From contig CM019218.1 of NCBI GenBank assembly GCA_009741485.1, forward strand, positions 50,195,183-50,259,182: DNA of 64,000 nt, written 5' to 3'. This DNA comes from Malurus cyaneus samueli (Eukaryota; Chordata; Aves; Passeriformes; Maluridae). Of this stretch, positions 58,195 through 64,000 are shown piece by piece. Each line of letters begins with the position of its first letter. Positions within the stretch are counted from its first letter, which is position 1. The position numbers and the translations under genes are program-made. Below the pieces are notes generated by a model. The model ran no database searches. It was given only the letters and a program-made list of their open reading frames with translations, and had not been told where the DNA came from.

Positions 58195-60377
58195 ACACTT
58201 GCAAATATTTTTCCACACTACAAGTATTTTAACAGTCTTGATGAGTGTTTCTTACAGGAGTTAATAGGAATTGGGGAGGGGGAGGAGGGTTATAAAATTT
58301 GGTGAAGTTTTCTGTAGTTAACATACAATAAATAGTGATTTTAGACATGGCATGGTTTGACTGAGAATGAAAATAGACATTTTGGTCTTAGTGGCAGGTT
58401 CTTGAGATAAACATCAATCACTATTAGCATCTGATTTCAGGCTTGAATCAAAAGTACTTGACTTTCCTACCCAGGTCCCTGAACAGTTAAACACCTTTAT
58501 GAGTTGCCAAATGTCTGAATTAGTCTGAGTACATTTGCTCTGGAAGGACATTTTGTACCTCTCTAACATGCAGTTACAGATGCAAAGGCTTTGTATAAAT
58601 AGCACCAGAATAGTTTTGGATACATCATTTTTAAAAGTTCCTCCTCTCCTCAGTTCCTCTGCTTTCTAGCAAATTTCCATGGAAGATGGAAAACTCTGCC
58701 GCGTTTCTGTTTATTTGAGAAGCAACCATTCACACAGCAAAGCTCATTTTGGACCTTCCTCTTCTATTTTATCCTTGCAAAGGAGTAACTCAGGGTAAAA
58801 TTCAGAAAAGCTCTTTGGACTCCTCAGTCATTGACTGAGATTCTGCCCTGAGCCAGCTGCTCATCCTGCAGGATATTTTTACATTTAATCAGTGCTGAGA
58901 CTCTGGACCCCAAAGTTCCCCCAACACTGATGAAGAAGCTGAGTTAAAGCTGTTAAATTCAGGGTGTAGTCCAGCAAAGAAATTTACTCCTGGAGTGAGG
59001 AGGAGGAGGAGAAAGGCACTGCTGCTGCCAGTGTAATCGAGTGGAGCCCTTGCCATCCTGCAGAACAGATTAAATAGCAGAGAAATCTTCCCAAAAAAAT
59101 TAACGAAATAATTTATTGTAAACATGTTGGACTGATGATTTCGCTGAACAGAATGCAAAACTTCTCTCAGATAACTGAATGTTGTGTCCAAATATTCTTC
59201 TGATACAACACAGGCAGGGTTTTCCTGTGCCAAGAAAAAAATCACATTTCATAGTAACGGTAGAGCAGGCAGCGTGGTGGTGCCTCAGATATAACAATAA
59301 CCAAATGTTAATAATGCTGAAGCTTTTAAATTCCAAAATATTATTTGTCTGTTTGTTTTAAAAGCTGTCTTTCTTGATGGAAAGCCATCAATATTCAGAG
59401 AAATAGGGGAATAAACAGGCTTACTAGGCTTCTCCAGTTCCCTTGTTTTCTTCTGTTTAACCAACAAACAAATTCGTATCTTTAAAGGCCATGAAAGTGT
59501 TCAGATTTCCCTTTGCCTTGGGTTTCAGGGAGTATTTCTCTGTGATACCAAGCACCTGCTACAGATCATGCATCATCTGCTGCTGCTGTCCTTGTACTGA
59601 AACTTGAAAAAATGCCTAAACCTCCATCAACTCCCAGCTCAAAGCAGTTTTGTGGAAGCAGACACTTCTCCTTAAGGATTTCTGCTGCCTGCTGGGTACC
59701 CCCTCCACCATCACAAACGCTGCGAGTGCCACTGAGCCCCTGCTGTCAGTGAAATGTTCATCTCCTGCCAGCTGGAGGCAGCTCTGAAGCACAGCCAGGC
59801 TCTGCTGGAGGGAGCACACCCAGCAGTGCATCCCTCCCTCCCTCCATCCCCAGCAGCTGACCCGACTCGCAGAGCTCACTGGTGGAACTGGTATTCCTCC
59901 TGGTGTTACAAATCACCCCAGCCCCAGTGTCAGCCCAGCGCGAGGCAGAGGGGACGTGGCACGTTTCACCACCCACTTCTCTGATTTCACATTCCAGCCG
60001 TGATGCATTTTTGAAGGACCACAGAAATGTGCAGTTTAAAACCTGTCTAGTAAACTTCCTTGATCCTGAGGCATAAGCTTTGAATTTGAGTAACTTTCCT
60101 TTTTTTTTTTTTTTTTCCATTGCCCTTTGGAGCAGTTTCCTTTTCCTATTTGGCTCAAACAATTTTCAAGTCAAGACAGCAGCAGCAGCAGCAATAGCAT
60201 GTTCCCTCCTGTGCTGCAAATTGTGAGTCAGGGCCTTTGGGACCTCGGTGCTGACTGTATGGAATTCCACGTGTCCCCAGGGGATGCCCCAGGGTATTCC
60301 TGCAGTGGCTGGCAAGGTTTGGAGCCTGTATTGCACCCTGGGTTTCTGCTGTTGCTATTTTCCACCCTCCCCTAGCT

Positions 60378-60404
60378 CATAGAATCATTAAGGTTGGAAA
60401 AGAT
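60378..60404 (-). mobile_element. CR1 LINE 3' terminal scrap
   Basis: CATAGAATCATTAAGGTTGG then AAAAGA: about 27 bp of the older CR1 terminus. Confidence 0.7.
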
Positions 60405-61516
60405 GATGGAATAGAGCTCAGAGATTAGCAGAGCTTTTTAATAGGCTTTCTGTAATAAACAGTCCCAGAGCACTGTGAAAGAAGTCACTCTCAGACCCTT
60501 TTATACGTATTAGATTTTAATTCCCTGCAGAGAACAGATTATATGGGAGTAAACCACAGGGCTGAGCTGGGACAAGACTCAAGAACTTTCAGCTCTGGGA
60601 TCACTCCAGTGGCCCAATCCCTGCTGAAAATCTCCTCTCCACACTGGTTGTGATACGTGAGACCCGTGGAAGTCTCCTGAGGCCAGAGGCAATGAACACA
60701 CAAAGGTTCTGGAAAAGCAGCCTTTTCCTTTGTCACTGGGCATTGAGAGCAGGGAGCTCTGGCAGTACCTGGAGGTGTTCAGTCTGTAAAGATGAGGATT
60801 ACAATGTCAGTCCTTTTCATCGGGAAGGCTGTAAATACAGCAGAAAAGCCCACGTGCAAGCGGGACCCGGCTCTCCCGGGAGCTGCTCACACTGTAATTC
60901 ACAGCAGAGACTCTTTGGCCTGGGCCAAATAAACGAATCCCTGTCCAGCTGTCCCAGACCCCCTGTGATTCATCACAGAATCAATTCCATTCCTCATTTT
61001 CCATGCTGACCCAAACAGCCAGATTAGCTCAAAAAGACCTCAGCCATCACACATAGCGGAAGAATTCCTTCTAATTAAACTTGAGCAAGAGTTTTGATAA
61101 CCTGTTTTTCCTTAGTGTTTTTTGCAGTTTGACAGATCATGTTATTATCTTCTAGGCCAGGTTTCCTGGGAAACAAAGCATCTCCCTACTTTTCTAATCA
61201 TTCCAGGGAAATGAAGCCAAATTAAAACATTTCATGAGCATTCATTACATTTTATCAGAGATGGTTCATGGCTATATCAGTGTCAGCTGCCCAGAATATG
61301 CTACTGCTTAATGGGGAGCAGAAATTAGAACTAAAGTTGCTTTTTCAAAGTCGACTTCACGTCCTGGGCCAACATGAACCAGGAATAAAGATTCCTCTCA
61401 GGCAGTTCCATGTTCTGGTCAAGGAAACTCCAATGCTGAAAACTGGATGTTGCTATGGCAATAATGTGTGAAAGAGGCTCTTCCCATGGACACCAACCCC
61501 AGCTCCTGCTACACAG

Positions 61517-62025
61517 CACAGAATCCCAGATTTTGGTGGGAAAAGACCTTAAAGATCATCCAGTCCCATCCCCTGCTATGGGCAGGGACCAATTCCACTG
61601 TCCCAGGGTGCTCCAAGCCCCATCCAGCCTGGCCTTGGACACTTCCAGGGATCCAGGGGCAGCCACAGCTTCTCTGGGCACCCTGTGCCAGGGCCTCCCC
61701 ACCCTCACAGCCAAGAATTCCTTCCCAATATCCCATCTAACCCTAATGGCAGTGGCAAACCATTCCCCCTTGTCCTGCCACTCCAGGCTGTTGTCTCTCT
61801 CCATCTTCCCTGTCCAACCCTTCAGTCCTGCAAAGCCACAATTAGATCACCCTGAATATTCTCTTTTCCAGGCTGAACAATCCCAATTCTCCCAGCCTCC
61901 CCTGTGATGATCCTGGTGCCTCCTCTGGACTCTCTCCAGCAGCTCCATGTCCTTCCTGTGCTGGGCCCCAGGGCTGGAGCAGCTCTGCAGGTGGGGTCTC
62001 ACCTGAGAGGGGCAGAGGGGCAGAA
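61517..62025 (-). mobile_element. CR1 LINE 3' end, longest copy (about 510 bp)
   Basis: ACAGAATCCCAGATTTTGG, CTATGGGCAGGGACC, ATCCAGGGGCAGCCACAGC and CAATATCCCATCTAACCC, continuing upstream in the element through AGGCTGAACAATCCCAATTC, CTCCAGCAGCTCCATGTCC and AGGTGGGGTCTCACC. No reverse transcriptase coding is included. Confidence 0.93.
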
Positions 62026-63207
62026 CTGTGATATGGAAACTTCTTTTCCTTGACAAGGGAGGATTTAGTGGGAATGTTCCTGTGGAGCACTCACATCTGA
62101 GAGAGGCTGTGCAGGCTGTGGGTTATACAAGAGCCTGCAAACCACATCATCCTCTGTTCCTGCCCACCAAAATCACACACAGGATAATCCTCTGGGTAAG
62201 CACAGGGACCTGCACCCTGCACAGGGACTAAGCAGGAGGAGTTGCTGAATCCAAGTGGGATTGTGCAGCTCACATCGACCTGAGCAGAGGGAAAGCAGGC
62301 CCAGGAGAAGAAGGAATTGTAATGAGAGGATATAACTGGTAATTGGATGAATCCTCCTTCTCTGTTTGGTGGAGAGCTGGGAGAGGACTCCAAATATCAA
62401 ACTGGGACTGGGGATGGCTTTTTGGGACACAACAGGAGAGAAAACTCAGCGTTCTTCTATCTTCTTCCCACTTAAGCCTTTAAGGGGTGATGCTAGAAAT
62501 AATATCCAGATTGTAAAACTCAAAACTACTCAAGTAGTGTACAGGATTCTGGGATTTTACACCCTTGCAATGCTTTCTTTGAGAGGCAGCTTTCAGAGAC
62601 AGGCTGGGATTTGAAGCACAGCAAATTCTGAACACTCCTGAAAAGAGAAAACCAGGCCAGTGCAGTTGTCAGGGCATCCAAGCAGTTCTCAACAGCCCCA
62701 TATGAGCTTTGCAGACTGAGCCAGCATGCGAGTGCCTGATGCAAAGCGAGTAAATATACTGAAAAAAAAATCAAAAAGCATGGAAGGAAACAAAGGAGCA
62801 GACGATTTGCCCAGACAGTTGGAGAAGCACAGTCCCTTCTGACCTCCTCTGTATTCCAGGGAGCAATTCCTGAGCTGCATTCAGAGACAGAGACAGTGTT
62901 GCCAGGCCCAGAATTCCGGCAATTACTCATTGGAAATGGAAACAGCAACACAGATGCCAAAGGTATGATGCAAGTTTCATTGTCCCTGGAAGAATGGGAG
63001 TCCAGTTTGGGTTTGGGGCTGTTTGCTTGGAATTTAAAATCAGTTGTAGTTCTACATAAATTAAATATTTAAATCAGGGAATAAGATTATTTTTGTTAAG
63101 AGAGCTCCTCCTCATTCCCTGATGTTTCTCTGCAGGATTATTTTGGACCTTGAACAGGGAATTTGAGCTTATCATGCACACAAACAGCTGAGAAACAGGA
63201 AGCAGAT

Positions 63208-63487
63208 AGGACAGGGGGGAATGGCTTTAAACTGCCAGAGGGCAGCGTTAGATGGGATACTGGGAAGGAATTCCTGCCTTTGAGGGTGGGGAGGCCCTGG
63301 CACAGGGTACCCAGAGAAGCTGTGGCTGCCCCTGGATCCCTGGCAGTGCCCAAGGCCAGGCTGGACAGGGCTTGGAGCACCCTGGGACAGTGGAAGGTGT
63401 CCCTGTCCACAGCAGGGGCGGAACAGGATGAGCTTTAAGGCCCCACCCAACCCAAATCATTCTATAATTTTATTTTATAATTCTATG
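63208..63487 (+). mobile_element. CR1 LINE 3' end
   Basis: GGGGAATGGCTTTAAACTGCC, GGGATACTGGGAAGGAATTC and GGATGAGCTTTAAGGCCCC, with a terminus TCTATAATTTTATTTTATAATTC that shows expansion of the terminal microsatellite. Confidence 0.93.
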
Positions 63488-64000
63488 AAGTCTGAACAAC
63501 CCTCTGCAGAGCTAAGAAACACTGATAGGAGTGTTGCTATTCATAAAGCATGAAACTGGAATTGTAAACCACTTAAGAAACAGCCAAAGACCGGAAAGAA
63601 AAAACAATATTATGTTCTCCTGATATCTCAAAGGTCAGTGGGTTATCAGAGAACCATTTGGACGACTGAAAAACAGAGGAAGGGTAGGTCATACCTGGAA
63701 GGAGAATGGCAAAATTCAGGCCTGTACAAACACATTTTTAAATATTTCCATTCTCCACTCAGTTTAAGGATGGTATTTACGGGAATAATAACTCAGGCTT
63801 TCTTCTAGCAATTGAAATTAAACAGCACTTGCTCAAGCAACGACAGTTTCTTGTCCATCTGTCACCACAAATACAAGTAATTCCATGTGTTTAGCAGTAT
63901 CTGAACACCAAGAGCTACAGTTGGATAACACTCCCTGAAAAGTTTCCCAGCATGGTCTGCAACCAGAAAATAACCAAAACCAAATAGTCTTTACCCCAGG

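Larger units (their letters stand above)
55921..64000. other. 3' intergenic DNA to the window end, no gene recognised
   Basis: Contains the duplication at 56.2 kb, the pyrimidine tract at 58.1 kb, short CAG runs (57,841-57,856 and about 60,178-60,192) and three CR1 pieces. No CpG island or exon is visible; the neighbouring gene on this side (TSPAN2 in mammals) is not reached. Confidence 0.6.

Noticed and set aside
57999..58196. Lys/Glu/Arg-rich protein on the - strand
   Set aside because: It is the translation of the (CCTTT)n tract.

Overview
This is a vertebrate, almost certainly avian and probably passerine-like, genomic window with one recognisable gene: nerve growth factor (NGF) on the + strand. 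Two things point to a bird. The mature NGF sequence carries the bird-like start [13 protein letters not shown], and the interspersed repeats are almost entirely 5'-truncated CR1 LINE 3' ends, with no SINE or L1 recognised. Exons are sparse, and polyA/polyT runs and microsatellites are common.

Layout. (1) 1-10,920: 5' intergenic DNA with CR1 fragments, an AT-rich block (3.4-3.9 kb) and two oppositely oriented LTR copies of one family (5.3-6.2 kb). (2) About 10,920-11,500: a CpG island taken as the NGF promoter and 5' non-coding exon, with a strong splice donor after 11,292 and a second GTGAGTCA donor-like site at 11,113 that contains an AP-1 motif. (3) 11,293-37,326: an inferred 26-kb first intron containing 12 CR1 pieces, a CR1-seeded tandem array of about 160-bp units (20.5-21.3 kb), a 20-bp minisatellite interrupted by an assembly gap (33.3-33.6 kb) and a CpG-dense patch at 25.9 kb. 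(4) 37,327-about 38,190: the NGF coding and terminal exon, encoding a 238-residue preproprotein in one uninterrupted exon with a short 3' UTR and an ATTAAA signal. (5) 38,200-64,000: 3' intergenic DNA with more CR1 fragments, a third copy of the LTR family (44.5-45.1 kb), a heptanucleotide array, a 143-nt pure pyrimidine tract and several hairpins. No second gene, tRNA, rRNA or CRISPR array was recognised.

How the parts fit. NGF is a single-gene transcription unit. If the strong donor at 11,293 is used, the leader has three upstream ATGs, and the first opens a 51-codon frame whose TAA overlaps the NGF start as TAATG. If the upstream GTGAGTCA donor is used, the leader has no upstream ATG. The exon-1 boundaries are inferred from motifs, not from transcripts.

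The least explained material is (a) the CR1-seeded tandem array, (b) the LTR family whose three copies keep a hairpin just after AATAAA with apparently covarying base pairs, and (c) the NGF leader. These are worth checking, but none amounts to a proven new system.
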